From: Thermococcus radiotolerans
GTDB lineage: Archaea > Methanobacteriota_B > Thermococci > Thermococcales > Thermococcaceae
Length of the DNA: 64,000 nucleotides
Assembly (NCBI RefSeq): GCF_002214565.1
Contig: NZ_CP015106.1
Coordinates: forward strand, 558,001-622,000
Reading direction: 5' to 3'
Shown here: in pieces, positions 1 to 8,356 of the stretch
Numbering within the stretch: position 1 is the first letter of the stretch
Layout: every line of letters starts with the position of its first letter
Notes under the pieces: model-generated
Databases searched by the model: none
Told to the model about the DNA's origin: nothing
Seen by the model: only the letters and a program-made list of their open reading frames with translations
Made by a program: the position numbers and the translations under genes

Positions 1-10
1 ATGCACCACC

Positions 11-1621
11 ATGATTCTGGGAATCCACGACGGTCACGACGCGGGTGCGGCGCTCATTGACAGGGGTAGGGTATTCGCCGTCAACGAGGAGAGGCTCAAC
101 AGGGTCAAGAAGTACAGGGGCTTTCCGGTCCTGAGCGTGCGGAAAGTCCTGGAGATGGCGGGAGCTGGTCCAGAAGACGTTGAAATCATAGCCGTTGCGG
201 GCATATTCCGGAAGCAGAAACGACTTCTTGAGCTTGAGGGGAACCTCCGCGCACTCTTCGGGCCCGAGTTTAAACGGAAGATCCTTTTCGTTGAGCATCA
301 CCTAGCCCATTCGGCATCGGCCTACTACACCTCTGGCTGGAGAGATGCTCTCGCCGTAAGCATTGATGCCGCTGGAGACGGACTGAGCTCCTCGATTTAC
401 GTCGCGAGAGATGGGGAGATGGTCAGGATAGCCCAGAGCACCTACCTCGACTCCCTGGGGGATTTCTACGCCTCCGTTACCGAGCTTCTGGGCTTCAAAC
501 CGATGCGCCACGAGGGCAAGGTAATGAGTCTCGCCGCCTACGGGAGGCCAACCTACGATTTAAGCTCGATCATAGAGCTCAACGGGCTAAGCTTCGACAA
601 TCATCTCGGGCTCATCGGGATCGAAGCAACGAGGAAGCTCGCCGAGTTCTTTGGCTATCCCCTTTCGAAGGCAAAGGAAACTGCCATGGAAATGAAGCGC
701 GGAAAGCTTGAGGGTAAGCTCCAGAAAAAGGCCATGGAGATAGCGGCAAGCGCTCAGGCCCATCTGGAGAGGCTGATTGAGGAGCTGGGAGTTAAACTAA
801 CGGATAGAGGCCTTCCCATTGCCTACGCTGGGGGAGTTGCCCAGAACGTCAAGGCGAACGCGGTTCTGAGGAAAATCTTTGGAGACGATAACCTCTGGGT
901 CTTCCCGGCGATGGACGACGGAGGCCTGGCCTTCGGAGCGGCGGTTTTTGCGAAGGCACAGATGGATAGGCTTGACGGAAGATGGAGACCGTTCAGGCTG
1001 GAGCACGTTTACCTCGGCCCGGATTATTCCAGCGAACAGGTTGAGGAATTCCTGAGGAACGGGGGCGTTGAGTTCGAGGAGGTTGACGTTTCCGGTTTCG
1101 TGTCGGACGCCTTGGCCGAGGGCAAGCTGGTCGGTTTCTTCCAGGGCAGTATGGAGTTCGGGCCGAGGGCTTTGGGAAACCGCTCGATTTTAGCCGACCC
1201 GAGGGATGAGACCGTTAAGGAGAGGCTCAACGTTGCCCTGAAGCGCGACGTCTTCCAGCCATTCGCGCCTTCGCTGCTGTGGGAGAAGGCTGAGGAGTAC
1301 CTCGAAGACCTCAACGGAAGGCCCAACGAGTTCATGACCATGAGCTACACCGCGAGCGAAAGCTTCAGGGAGCTCGCTCCAGCCGTCGTTCACGTGGACG
1401 GCACAACGAGGCCGCAGGCTGTGAGAGAGGAAATCAACCCGACTTACTACGGGATAATCAAAGCCTTCGAGCGGAAGACCGGCATGGGCGCGGTGCTGAA
1501 CACAAGCTTCAACATGCACGGAGAGCCCATAGTCTGCTCGCCGGAGGACGCGCTGAGAACGTTCAGGAACGCGGGACTCGATGTGCTGGTCATCGAGGGC
1601 TTCGCCGTCCATGGGCGCTGA
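11..1621 (+). CDS. Carbamoyltransferase, NodU/CmcH family
   Basis: 536 aa, near the family's usual length of about 530-600. The N-terminal ASKHA-like half starts MILGIHDGHDAGAAL and carries the metal-site segment EHHLAHSASAYY (about residues 95-106). The C-terminal carbamoyltransferase domain has MEFGPRALGNRSILADPRD (about 380-398) and LNTSFNMHGEPIV (about 495-507). The family moves a carbamoyl group from carbamoyl phosphate to a hydroxyl or similar acceptor. The acceptor here is unknown, and no glycan or antibiotic cluster is adjacent. The ATG at 11 is preceded by only ten bases, so its promoter lies outside the window. It converges with an unknown gene one base downstream of its stop. Confidence 0.9.
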   Translation: MILGIHDGHDAGAALIDRGRVFAVNEERLNRVKKYRGFPVLSVRKVLEMAGAGPEDVEIIAVAGIFRKQKRLLELEGNLRALFGPEFKRKILFVEHHLAHSASAYYTSGWRDALAVSIDAAGDGLSSSIYVARDGEMVRIAQSTYLDSLGDFYASVTELLGFKPMRHEGKVMSLAAYGRPTYDLSSIIELNGLSFDNHLGLIGIEATRKLAEFFGYPLSKAKETAMEMKRGKLEGKLQKKAMEIAASAQAHLERLIEELGVKLTDRGLPIAYAGGVAQNVKANAVLRKIFGDDNLWVFPAMDDGGLAFGAAVFAKAQMDRLDGRWRPFRLEHVYLGPDYSSEQVEEFLRNGGVEFEEVDVSGFVSDALAEGKLVGFFQGSMEFGPRALGNRSILADPRDETVKERLNVALKRDVFQPFAPSLLWEKAEEYLEDLNGRPNEFMTMSYTASESFRELAPAVVHVDGTTRPQAVREEINPTYYGIIKAFERKTGMGAVLNTSFNMHGEPIVCSPEDALRTFRNAGLDVLVIEGFAVHGR

Positions 1622-1622
1622 G

Positions 1623-2054
1623 TTAGAGCAGTGCCCTAAGGAAGGCTAGGGACAGCCTCACCATCTGCAGCTTGCCCCTCACCTCAATGTTTTTCAGGCC
1701 GAAGATTGTCGGATTGGCCTTGAACCCCATCACCATGACTTCCTGCCCCTGGTACATGAGGAACACAGTTTTCCCTTCCTCGTCCAGCCTGTTCGCCACC
1801 TCCTCAAGGCCCTTCAGCTGCTTCAGAACCTCCAGCTTCCCGGTGATGCCCCCTTCCCCTTCCCTCATCTTCATGAGTGGGGAGGCCACCTCGAGCAACT
1901 TCCCGGCGTCGATTATGTCGACCACCACGTCATCCCTGGTGATCCGAATGAGAACCCCCTCTGCCGAAACCTCGAGCGAACCGCTGACTATAAGGTTCTG
2001 GAGCTTCAGGGCGCTCTCAAGCAGGCTCCCAGCGTCCACGGGCACCACCGGCAC
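1623..2054 (-). CDS. Hypothetical protein, 143 aa
   Basis: I do not recognise this family. The protein is soluble, with no signal peptide or membrane segment, an acidic middle (KMREGEGGITGKLEVLKQLKGL) and a hydrophobic C-terminal end. It follows the small gene at 2073-2366 by 18 bases on the same strand, so the two probably form a bicistron. The start is uncertain: GTG at 2054 gives MPVVPVDAG, while GTG at 2039 sits behind an internal GGTGGTG. Codon use looks normal for the window, and it ends one base from the convergent carbamoyltransferase gene, so I treat it as real. Confidence 0.7.
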   Translation of the reverse strand: MPVVPVDAGSLLESALKLQNLIVSGSLEVSAEGVLIRITRDDVVVDIIDAGKLLEVASPLMKMREGEGGITGKLEVLKQLKGLEEVANRLDEEGKTVFLMYQGQEVMVMGFKANPTIFGLKNIEVRGKLQMVRLSLAFLRALL

Positions 2055-2072
2055 GGGATAAAAGGAGATGCC

Positions 2073-2366
2073 TCACTCCTTCCTGAGAGGCACTATCTTC
2101 AGGGTTATCTCGCCGTCCAGGGTTAGCTTGGTGAACTTCAGGTGAATTTCCGTCTCGGTTCCCTGAACCGCATCGAAGACCTTCCCCATGTCGACCTTTG
2201 GGAGGAGTGCCTGCTTCACCTCCACGAGGGTGGCTATAATCTCGTCTATCTGGGCCGCGGATATCCCTGGCACCTGCTCCTTCAGTTCCTTGAGTTCGTC
2301 AACGGCCTTTCCCAGCTTCTCAATCGACTCCTCATCGACGGGAGGTTCCCTCTTTTCCTCGGGCAT
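2073..2366 (-). CDS. Hypothetical acidic helical protein, 97 aa
   Basis: I do not recognise this family. The first 60 residues are charged and helical (EESIEKLGKAVDELKELKEQ), probably a short coiled coil. They are followed by a stretch with beta-like alternation (ETEIHLKFTKLTLDGEITLKIVPL). No signal peptide or membrane segment is present. The ATG is preceded by GGGGTGATC, a good ribosome binding site. It is probably cotranscribed with the unknown gene immediately downstream, so the two products may act together, but nothing in the sequence says how. Confidence 0.72.
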   Translation of the reverse strand: MPEEKREPPVDEESIEKLGKAVDELKELKEQVPGISAAQIDEIIATLVEVKQALLPKVDMGKVFDAVQGTETEIHLKFTKLTLDGEITLKIVPLRKE

Positions 2367-2500
2367 GTGATCACCCCTTGCAACACTGGTTAATGTTGGT
2401 TCTCATGGTATTTACCCTTTTTCGGTTTACTATTACGTGCCCCACTTCAGACATCAGTGAACCTTTAAGCACTTCGATGAACATCTTTTCGTTGAGGTAA

Positions 2501-2510
2501 AGTTATAAAC
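2501..2510 (+). promoter_or_regulatory. TATA box of the aminotransferase gene
   Basis: AGTTATAAAC lies 30 bp before the ATG at 2540, which predicts a very short leader. The rest of the divergent gap 2367-2530 shows no further structure that I can support. Confidence 0.6.
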
Positions 2511-2539
2511 ATTGCTCCCAAACTCCTTCGGTGATGCTT

Positions 2540-3709
2540 ATGGCGCTGAGCGACAGGCTGGAACTCGTCAACCCTTCTGAGATTAGGAAGCTCTTTGACC
2601 TTGCCCAGGGTGTTGAGGGTCTCATCTCACTCGGAATTGGTGAACCAGACTTCGACACCCCTGAACATATCAAGGAGTATGCGAAGGAAGCCCTCGACAG
2701 GGGGATGACCCACTACGGGCCGAACGCGGGTTTAATGATGCTCAGGGAGGCCCTCGCGTGGAAGCTGAAGGAGCAGAACGACATCGAGGTTGATCCGAAG
2801 ACCCAGATCATGGTGACCGTCGGGGCGAACCAGGCTTTTCTGATGGGATTCGCGGCCTTTCTGAAGGACGGGGAGGAGGTTCTCATCCCGAGCCCGATGT
2901 TCGTCAGCTACGCCCCAACGGTTCTCCTTGCGGGCGGAAAGCCCGTTGAAGTCCCAACCTACGAGGAGAACGAGTTCAGGCTTAGCGTTGACGACCTCGA
3001 GAAGCACGTTACGGACAAAACAAGGGCCATCATAATAAACAGCCCAAACAATCCGACCGGTGCTGTCCTCACCAAGAAGGACCTCGAGGAGATAGCGGAC
3101 TTCGCCGTTGAGCACGACCTCATAGTCTTCAGCGACGAGGTCTACGAACACTTCGTCTACGACGGCGTTAAGAACCACAGCATAGCCTCCCTCGACGGCA
3201 TGTTTGAGCGCACTCTCACCATCAACGGTTTCTCCAAGACCTTTGCCATGACCGGCTGGCGCCTCGGATTCGTGGCCGCCCCCGAGTGGATAATCGAGAG
3301 GATGACCCGCTTCCAGATGTACAACGCCACTTGTCCGGTTACGTTCGCCCAGTACGCGGCGGCGAAGGCCCTGAAGGACGAACGCAGCTGGAAAGCCGTC
3401 GAAGAGATGCGGAAAGAGTACGACAGGAGAAGGCACCTCGTCTGGAAGCGCCTGAACGAGATGGGACTTCCGACGGTCAAGCCCAAGGGAGCGTTCTACA
3501 TCTTCCCGCGCGTGAGGGACACCGGCCTGACCAGCAAGGAGTTCAGCAAGCTGATGCTCCTGGAGGCCAAGGTCGCCGTCGTCCCGGGTTCGGCTTTCGG
3601 AAGCGCCGGGGAGGGTTACATCAGGATAAGCTACGCGACGGCCTACGAGCAGCTCGAAGAGGCCATGGACAGGATGGAAAAAGTGCTGAAGGAGAAGAAG
3701 CTCGTTTAA
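2540..3709 (+). CDS. Aromatic aminotransferase, PLP fold type I
   Basis: A class I/II aminotransferase of 389 aa from the chosen start. The sequence closely follows the Pyrococcus horikoshii aromatic aminotransferase (PH1371, structure solved) as I remember it, including the start MALSDRLELV and the PLP-lysine segment NGFSKTFAMTGWRLGF. SPNNPTGAVL and SDEVYEHFVYD are the cofactor-contacting motifs. It transfers the amino group of aromatic amino acids to 2-oxoglutarate, the first step of peptide-based catabolism in Thermococcales. GTG 2531 and ATG 2534 are also in frame, but ATG 2540 fits the family and lies behind GGTGATG. Its stop overlaps the convergent phosphoesterase by 4 bp. Confidence 0.93.
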   Translation: MALSDRLELVNPSEIRKLFDLAQGVEGLISLGIGEPDFDTPEHIKEYAKEALDRGMTHYGPNAGLMMLREALAWKLKEQNDIEVDPKTQIMVTVGANQAFLMGFAAFLKDGEEVLIPSPMFVSYAPTVLLAGGKPVEVPTYEENEFRLSVDDLEKHVTDKTRAIIINSPNNPTGAVLTKKDLEEIADFAVEHDLIVFSDEVYEHFVYDGVKNHSIASLDGMFERTLTINGFSKTFAMTGWRLGFVAAPEWIIERMTRFQMYNATCPVTFAQYAAAKALKDERSWKAVEEMRKEYDRRRHLVWKRLNEMGLPTVKPKGAFYIFPRVRDTGLTSKEFSKLMLLEAKVAVVPGSAFGSAGEGYIRISYATAYEQLEEAMDRMEKVLKEKKLV

Positions 3710-4350
3710 AGCTTCTTCAGCTCCACCTTTATCTCTTCTTCGAGTTCTATCACGGCGTAATACTTCCTGAAGAGCGGGCCGGGGTTCACCACTATGGTCT
3801 CCCCAATCCGGTCGATTCCCCTCCCCTCGTGTATGTGACCGCAGACAACCAGCGGGGGCTGCCTCTCCTCTATGAACTCCCTGAGTGCTCTGCTACCAAC
3901 GTGATGGCCGAAGTGGACCCTGTCGGCGACCGTTCCATGGGGTGGAACGTGGGAGAGGATTATGTCCCCCTCGCGGTAGTTTCGCTCGAGTATCCCTCCA
4001 ATCTCATCCTCCGTCAGCTCCCATATGGTGTGGAACGGCGTGATGTTGGAGCCCCCGATTCCAACTATGCCAACTCCACCGACCTCAACCCGCCTGTTGT
4101 GGGCGTTTATCCCCAGTTCCGTCAGGAGTTCCGGGACGTCTCTGCCGTCGCAGTTGCCGTGTACCGCCACCAGGGGCATCCCAAGCTCAAGCATTGGTGC
4201 CAGGACTTCCCTCGCCTTCTCGGAACCGCTGAAATGCGTGAGGTCTCCTGCCACCAGGAGGGCGTCAAATTCCCCGCTCCTCAGCACCTCGGCAAGCTGA
4301 CAGGCCCTCTTGGCGTTTCCATGGATGTCGGTAACCGCTACGAACCTCAC
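3706..4350 (-). CDS. Calcineurin-like metallophosphoesterase
   Basis: 214 aa, cytoplasmic. All metal-binding motifs are present in order: TDIHGN near the N terminus, AGDLTH at about 35-40, HGNCD at about 65-69, SHVPPHG at about 130 and CGHIHEGRG at about 172-180. The family hydrolyses phosphomonoesters or diesters at a dinuclear metal site. The compact single-domain form resembles the YfcE/MJ0936 phosphodiesterase group. The physiological substrate cannot be read from the sequence. It is followed on the same strand by no close gene, and lies 11 bp downstream of the M48 protease gene, so it may be the last gene of a run that begins with the AK6-like kinase. Confidence 0.88.
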   Translation of the reverse strand: MRFVAVTDIHGNAKRACQLAEVLRSGEFDALLVAGDLTHFSGSEKAREVLAPMLELGMPLVAVHGNCDGRDVPELLTELGINAHNRRVEVGGVGIVGIGGSNITPFHTIWELTEDEIGGILERNYREGDIILSHVPPHGTVADRVHFGHHVGSRALREFIEERQPPLVVCGHIHEGRGIDRIGETIVVNPGPLFRKYYAVIELEEEIKVELKKL

Positions 4351-4361
4351 GGAACCGCCCC

Positions 4362-5222
4362 CTACGTGTAGATACCCATCTCTTCAGCGAGCTTCAGGAG
4401 CCTCTCTGCCCTATCCTTCGTTGGAGGGTGCGTGGAGACCATGTCCGCGAGGTCGCCCCGGAACGGGTTGACTATAAAGATGGCTGATGTCGCGAGGTTC
4501 CCTCCCCGCATCGGGCGGAAGGAGATTGCCTTTTCGAGCTTGAGAAGGGCGCTGGCCAGGGCGAGCGGTTTCCCGCTTATCCTCGCGCCGTGCTCATCCG
4601 CGAAGTACTCGCGCGAGGGACTGAGGCCAACGTGAAGGAAAATCCCCGCTATCGGCGTGAGAATCCTCAGAAGGAGGCCATCGTTGGGGTTGCTCCTCTT
4701 CCTGGTGCGGGAGGGCGGGTTTATCAAGCGGTCGATGGAATAGGCCACGCCAAGGAGAGAGCCACCGATCACGGAGACGAGGGTCTGAAGGGGTGTGTCG
4801 TTGTTGATTATGTGGGCAATCTCGTGGGCAATGGCGCCCTCTATTTCCTCGGGGTCCAGAACCCTGAGAAGGCCATAGGTCAGAACTATCGTGCTGCTCC
4901 CGGGCCCCTTACCGGCGGAGAATATGTTGGGGGTTCCAACCGGGGCCAGGGCCAGCCTGGGAACCGGAATCCCGGCGCTGGAGGCGAGCTTTCTCAGCAC
5001 GGCGTACAGGTAGGGATAGTCACTCTCCCCAACGAGCCTTGCCCTGTACCATCTCATCAGAATCCGGTCACCGTACCAGTAAACCAGGAAGTACGCGATG
5101 AGAACCACAACGATGGCCGCAGTGAGGCCCCTTCTCTCCCACAGGAGATACCCAATAATGATCGGGATAATCGCAACGAGGAGTATCGTGAGCAGAAACC
5201 TGAGCCATTTGAGGGCCCCCAT
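4362..5222 (-). CDS. Membrane zinc metalloprotease, M48 (HtpX-like)
   Basis: 286 aa. Two hydrophobic segments near residues 8-28 and 33-50 anchor it in the membrane. The zinc-binding HEIAH lies at 133-137, and the third zinc ligand comes from EYFADEHGARISG near residue 205. A further hydrophobic stretch lies between them. HtpX-type enzymes degrade misfolded membrane proteins. The gene starts 2 bp after the AK6-like kinase on the same strand, consistent with cotranscription. The length matches archaeal HtpX homologs. Confidence 0.9.
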   Translation of the reverse strand: MGALKWLRFLLTILLVAIIPIIIGYLLWERRGLTAAIVVVLIAYFLVYWYGDRILMRWYRARLVGESDYPYLYAVLRKLASSAGIPVPRLALAPVGTPNIFSAGKGPGSSTIVLTYGLLRVLDPEEIEGAIAHEIAHIINNDTPLQTLVSVIGGSLLGVAYSIDRLINPPSRTRKRSNPNDGLLLRILTPIAGIFLHVGLSPSREYFADEHGARISGKPLALASALLKLEKAISFRPMRGGNLATSAIFIVNPFRGDLADMVSTHPPTKDRAERLLKLAEEMGIYT

Positions 5223-5224
5223 AT

Positions 5225-5767
5225 TTAATCCCCTCCGAGCATTAGATACTGAACGACGTCATCGTAGGCCCAGCTCCAGTCGACTATTCCAACCCTCCTC
5301 TTCACCCCACTATTCAGGAGGGATAGAATCTCGTCGACCACTTCATCGGGAGTTTTGCCTGTGGTGTCCACCTCTATGACGTTTTCATTCTCCTCGATGG
5401 CCTCGACGAGAATAACGTCCACGAGCTCTGCCTCGACGTTCTCGGCAAGCTTTTTGCGGGGATAGCCCCTGGATTCGAGCCTCTCGGCCACCATCTTGGG
5501 ATGCAGGCGGAGAACCACGACAACATCGGCTGGAACCAGGTGACTCAGGTGACCGTCTATCACAACATCCCTCCCGGAGAACTCCTCTCCAACTGCCCGG
5601 GAGAGCTCGTCAACGTCTATCTCGATTTCATCCCCTACCTTCTCCCCGATGCCCTTTGCCAGGGCGAAGTCCTTTATGCTCACGTATTCATACCCAAGCC
5701 TTTCGCTCAGGATTTTGGAGACCGTGGTTTTACCGACTCCGGGAGTACCACTCACGGCGATTATCAT
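5225..5767 (-). CDS. Adenylate kinase-like NTPase, AK6/Fap7 family
   Basis: 180 aa. A Walker A loop GTPGVGKTT begins at residue 7, and the short LID-like segment [17 protein letters not shown] is typical of AK6. In eukaryotes Fap7 acts in 18S rRNA maturation with uS11, and archaeal members are thought to work similarly. The reaction would be ATP + AMP to 2 ADP, or ATP hydrolysis tied to ribosome assembly. A TATA-like AAACTTCCGG / TTTATATGC region lies in the divergent gap 5768-5907, which otherwise holds only promoters. Confidence 0.87.
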   Translation of the reverse strand: MIIAVSGTPGVGKTTVSKILSERLGYEYVSIKDFALAKGIGEKVGDEIEIDVDELSRAVGEEFSGRDVVIDGHLSHLVPADVVVVLRLHPKMVAERLESRGYPRKKLAENVEAELVDVILVEAIEENENVIEVDTTGKTPDEVVDEILSLLNSGVKRRVGIVDWSWAYDDVVQYLMLGGD

Positions 5768-5907
5768 CGATTTACCCCCGAGAACTCACTCTATTTTGTT
5801 ACCGGAAGTTTATATGCTTGTTCCTCGTTAATCGTCGAATGTACATGTAGCATTCAGCGAAAACCTTTTAAGGACTATAGTTTCTATATAGACGCAGGTG
5901 ACACGGA

Positions 5908-6123
5908 ATGGAGAGGCTAAAATTACTTCAGAGGAAGTTGCACGTTGTGAAGAAGCAGAAGGAGCTCCTCATGCTTGAGGAGGCCAAACTCATAAGGGTG
6001 GCCCGTCAGAAAAAGGTGGCCGCCAAGAAGCTCGCCAAAGTCAAGAAGGAGAAAGTTGCCCTCGCCCTTGAAGAGGCGAGGCTCGTCAGGGTTCTCAAGC
6101 AGAACGGCTATCCCGCCGTCTGA
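5908..6123 (+). CDS. Small basic coiled-coil protein, 71 aa
   Basis: I do not recognise the family. Almost the whole protein is one lysine-rich amphipathic helix, and it contains an internal repeat: LLMLEEAKLIRVARQKK (about residues 20-36) is echoed by ALALEEARLVRVLKQNG (about 51-67). It lacks a signal peptide. The ATG follows GCAGGTGACACGG, and a T-rich run just after the stop (GTTTTTTC) could terminate it. High basicity suggests binding to nucleic acid or a ribosome, which is inference only. Confidence 0.75.
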   Translation: MERLKLLQRKLHVVKKQKELLMLEEAKLIRVARQKKVAAKKLAKVKKEKVALALEEARLVRVLKQNGYPAV

Positions 6124-6156
6124 GTTTTTTCAAAACTTTTAGAAAAGGAGAAAAGC

Positions 6157-7374
6157 TCAGAAGACGTTGAGCTTGTCCTCCAGTATCATCTTCTGTATCT
6201 TCGTTATGTCCGCGAGCCATGCATCCGCTATCTCGTAGGCCGGCTTCTGGATGGTCTCGAGGTGGTAGCCCTTCTTCGGGATAACCTGAACGCTCGCGAC
6301 GAGCGGCTCGTCGATGGGCTTGCCTATCTGGCTGAGTATCCTGACGTAGACCTCCTCGACGCCCTCGACCTGTTCGGCGATGTCGTTGGCGATGAGCATC
6401 GAGAGGAGGTTGTAAATCTTTCCGACGTGGCTGACCGGGTTCTTTCCGGCAGCGGCCTCCATGCTCATGTGTCTGTTCGGGGTGATGAGGCCGTTAACAC
6501 GGTTACCCCTTCCAACGCTACCGTCGTCGCCGGCCTCGGCGCTGGTTCCGGTGACGGTGATGTAGTAGATGCCCTTCTCCGGGTCGTCGGCGGTGTTGAC
6601 GTAGATGTTGACCTTCCTCTCGGTGTGCTCCTCCGCAACCGAGCGGGCGGCCTCGTAGATGGCGTCCTTAACGGCCAGGTAGTCCTCGGGGGTCTGAACC
6701 TCGCTGTCAACTATCGCAGCGGCTATGGTGAGGTCTATCTCGTCGCCCTTCCTGAGGCCCATGACCTTGATGTCCTCACCGACGGCAGGATACTTCCTCT
6801 TGAACTCGTCGCTGTTGAGGAGCCTCTCGGTCTCGAGGACTATCCTCTCGGTCTCGCTGAGGGGAGCGTAGCCGACTCCAAAGCTGGTGTCGTTGGCGAG
6901 CGGAATCGGGTTCTCCTTGGCCTTGTTGAAGACTCCAACGAGGTCAACGCTTCCCTGACCTATGCGGGAGTCTATGACGACGTGGTTCTCGAGGTCCAGG
7001 TGGCGAACGGCCTTCTTGAGGTAGTCCTTGGCGGCCCTGATGGCTATCTCGTGAACCGGGAAGAACTCGCGGTCAACCATCTCGACGGCCCTTCCGGAGA
7101 GGAGGATGTATATCGGCTTGATGACCTCACCGCCCCCGAACTTCGGGTAGGCCCTTCCGCCGACGACCTCAACCTGGTCGGTGTTGTGGTGGAGTATGAT
7201 TCCATACCTCTTGATGTACTCTCTGCTGAGCGCCCTGCTGACGGCCTCTGCTATTCCATCGGCTATGCTGTCCGGGTGGCCGATTCCCTTCCTTTCAACG
7301 AGCTCAACCTTCTGCATCTCAACCGGAGTCCTCATGAGCTCCTCAACCACTATGTTTCTAACCTTCTCAGCCAT
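6157..7374 (-). CDS. mat: S-adenosylmethionine synthetase, archaeal type
   Basis: 405 aa from [13 protein letters not shown], the start known for archaeal MAT. GTG/ATC codons upstream to 7383 are less likely. The archaeal-specific motifs [35 protein letters not shown] and [17 protein letters not shown] are all present. It makes SAM from methionine and ATP for methylation and polyamine synthesis, and will supply the radical SAM and SPOUT enzymes elsewhere in this window. It is preceded by its own TATA box at 7419-7430, so it is probably monocistronic. Confidence 0.96.
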   Translation of the reverse strand: MAEKVRNIVVEELMRTPVEMQKVELVERKGIGHPDSIADGIAEAVSRALSREYIKRYGIILHHNTDQVEVVGGRAYPKFGGGEVIKPIYILLSGRAVEMVDREFFPVHEIAIRAAKDYLKKAVRHLDLENHVVIDSRIGQGSVDLVGVFNKAKENPIPLANDTSFGVGYAPLSETERIVLETERLLNSDEFKRKYPAVGEDIKVMGLRKGDEIDLTIAAAIVDSEVQTPEDYLAVKDAIYEAARSVAEEHTERKVNIYVNTADDPEKGIYYITVTGTSAEAGDDGSVGRGNRVNGLITPNRHMSMEAAAGKNPVSHVGKIYNLLSMLIANDIAEQVEGVEEVYVRILSQIGKPIDEPLVASVQVIPKKGYHLETIQKPAYEIADAWLADITKIQKMILEDKLNVF

Positions 7375-7418
7375 GATCGTCACCCCTCAAGGTCTGTATG
7401 GACGGCTCTGTTCATCAC

Positions 7419-7430
7419 TTTATATATTTT
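7419..7430 (-). promoter_or_regulatory. TATA box of the SAM synthetase gene
   Basis: On the minus strand the sequence reads AAAATATATAAAG, about 45 bp upstream of the ATG at 7374. It is the clearest TATA in the gap. Confidence 0.65.
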
Positions 7431-7511
7431 TCGGCATGAATTCGGGAGCCGAATATTCCTGAGAGTTATCAACACCAAAATCCTTAAAATTTTTCCCGAA
7501 AATTCTCCATA

Positions 7512-7664
7512 CGGCATCCGACGACGCCCGGTGGCCCGGTCCCCGGAGCGTTCGGGCAGCGATGAAGGGGTGCGACGATGCCGGGCGGACAGGGCTTGGT
7601 CTCCGGACCGCCCGAGGGTGCCGTCGAGCTGCCGATGATGGTGGGGGATGGCCAAGCCCACATT
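7512..7664 (+). ncRNA. H/ACA guide RNA with two hairpins
   Basis: GC-rich island in an AT-rich gap, headed by a TATA-like CTTAAAAT at about 7487-7494. Hairpin 2: lower stem GGGCTTGG (7592-7599) pairs with CCAAGCCC (7652-7659), directly followed by ACA (7660-7662). Pocket strands are 7600-7607 and 7645-7651. The upper stem CCGCC/GGTGG (7608-7612/7640-7644) is capped by a K-turn with GA at 7614-7615, a GAT bulge at 7634-7636 and GA at 7637-7638. The pocket lies 15 nt from ACA, as expected. Hairpin 1 has lower stem 7525-7531/7581-7587, a K-turn (GA 7546-7547 with GATGA 7561-7565) and ACA at 7589-7591. A competing stem 7512-7518/7577-7583 exists. It would guide pseudouridylation of rRNA with L7Ae, Cbf5, Nop10 and Gar1. 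Confidence 0.78.
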
Positions 7665-7700
7665 TTTAACCGGTTCTTCCTAACATCCCCCGGTGAGAGC

Positions 7701-8321
7701 ATGGAGCTAAAGACTATCATAGATGAGATACGAACCGTGCTGGATGAGAAGGACGCCCTGAGGGAGGAGGCTCTGAGACTCACGAGGGAGATAGTTCGCC
7801 TGAGTGGGGATGCCATAAAGGCCCTCCACCGCGGCGAAGCCGAGAAAGCCTCCGACCGTCTCAAACTTGCCGGTGAGAGGGTAAAGAGCCTGAGGGAGAA
7901 GCTCAGAGAGCATCCCGACATATACTTCACGGGCTACGTTCAGAGCGCCCACCAGGAGTTCGTGGAGGCAAGCCTGTTCTTCGCGTACATCACGGGCGGG
8001 AGATTCCCGTCACCATCCGAACTGGGGGTTCCGCACGCGGACTACGCGCTGGGAATAGGCGACTTCATAGGGGAGCTGAGGAGGCGCTTCCTGATACTGC
8101 TCCTGGAGGGAGATATCGGGGGTGCCGAGGAGGTCTACCGTTTCATGGAGGCTATCTACGAGGAGCTCATGACTCTCGAGTATCCGAAGGGGCTCGTGAA
8201 CATCAGGGGCAAGCAGGATCAGGCCAGGCACATCCTTGAGAGAACCCTCGAGGACCTGACGAGGGCAAAGCTGAGCAGGAAGCTAGAGGAGAAGCTGGAG
8301 ACCGCGATTGGGAAAGAATGA
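7701..8321 (+). CDS. Translin family protein
   Basis: 206 aa, almost wholly helical, with heptad-like charged helices at residues 1-75. The central IYFTGYVQSAHQEFVEA and late GKQDQARHILERTLEDL match the archaeal translin group. Translins bind single-stranded RNA or DNA, and some are RNases acting on tRNA fragments. The start ATG 7701 follows GGTGAGAGC. The reading frame stays open upstream through the H/ACA RNA, but that part is structured RNA, not protein. A 28 bp gap with an inverted repeat separates it from endonuclease V. Confidence 0.85.
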   Translation: MELKTIIDEIRTVLDEKDALREEALRLTREIVRLSGDAIKALHRGEAEKASDRLKLAGERVKSLREKLREHPDIYFTGYVQSAHQEFVEASLFFAYITGGRFPSPSELGVPHADYALGIGDFIGELRRRFLILLLEGDIGGAEEVYRFMEAIYEELMTLEYPKGLVNIRGKQDQARHILERTLEDLTRAKLSRKLEEKLETAIGKE

Positions 8322-8326
8322 TGGCA

Positions 8327-8356
8327 TAATTACATAATTCGGTGATTATGTGATTA
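8327..8356. repeat. Inverted repeat over the endonuclease V start
   Basis: TAATTACATAAT (8327-8338) and ATTATGTGATTA (8345-8356) are complementary at 11 of 12 positions plus one G-T wobble. The six-base loop TCGGTG carries the ribosome binding site, and the GTG start at 8350 lies in the right arm. It could be a translational hairpin or a DNA operator. Confidence 0.6.

Noticed and set aside
6262-7638. Long open frame antisense to the SAM synthetase gene
   Set aside because: It is the codon-bias shadow of a well-recognised enzyme. It has no family features and runs through the H/ACA RNA. Similar shadows opposite argS, lon and the DHH gene were dismissed for the same reason.
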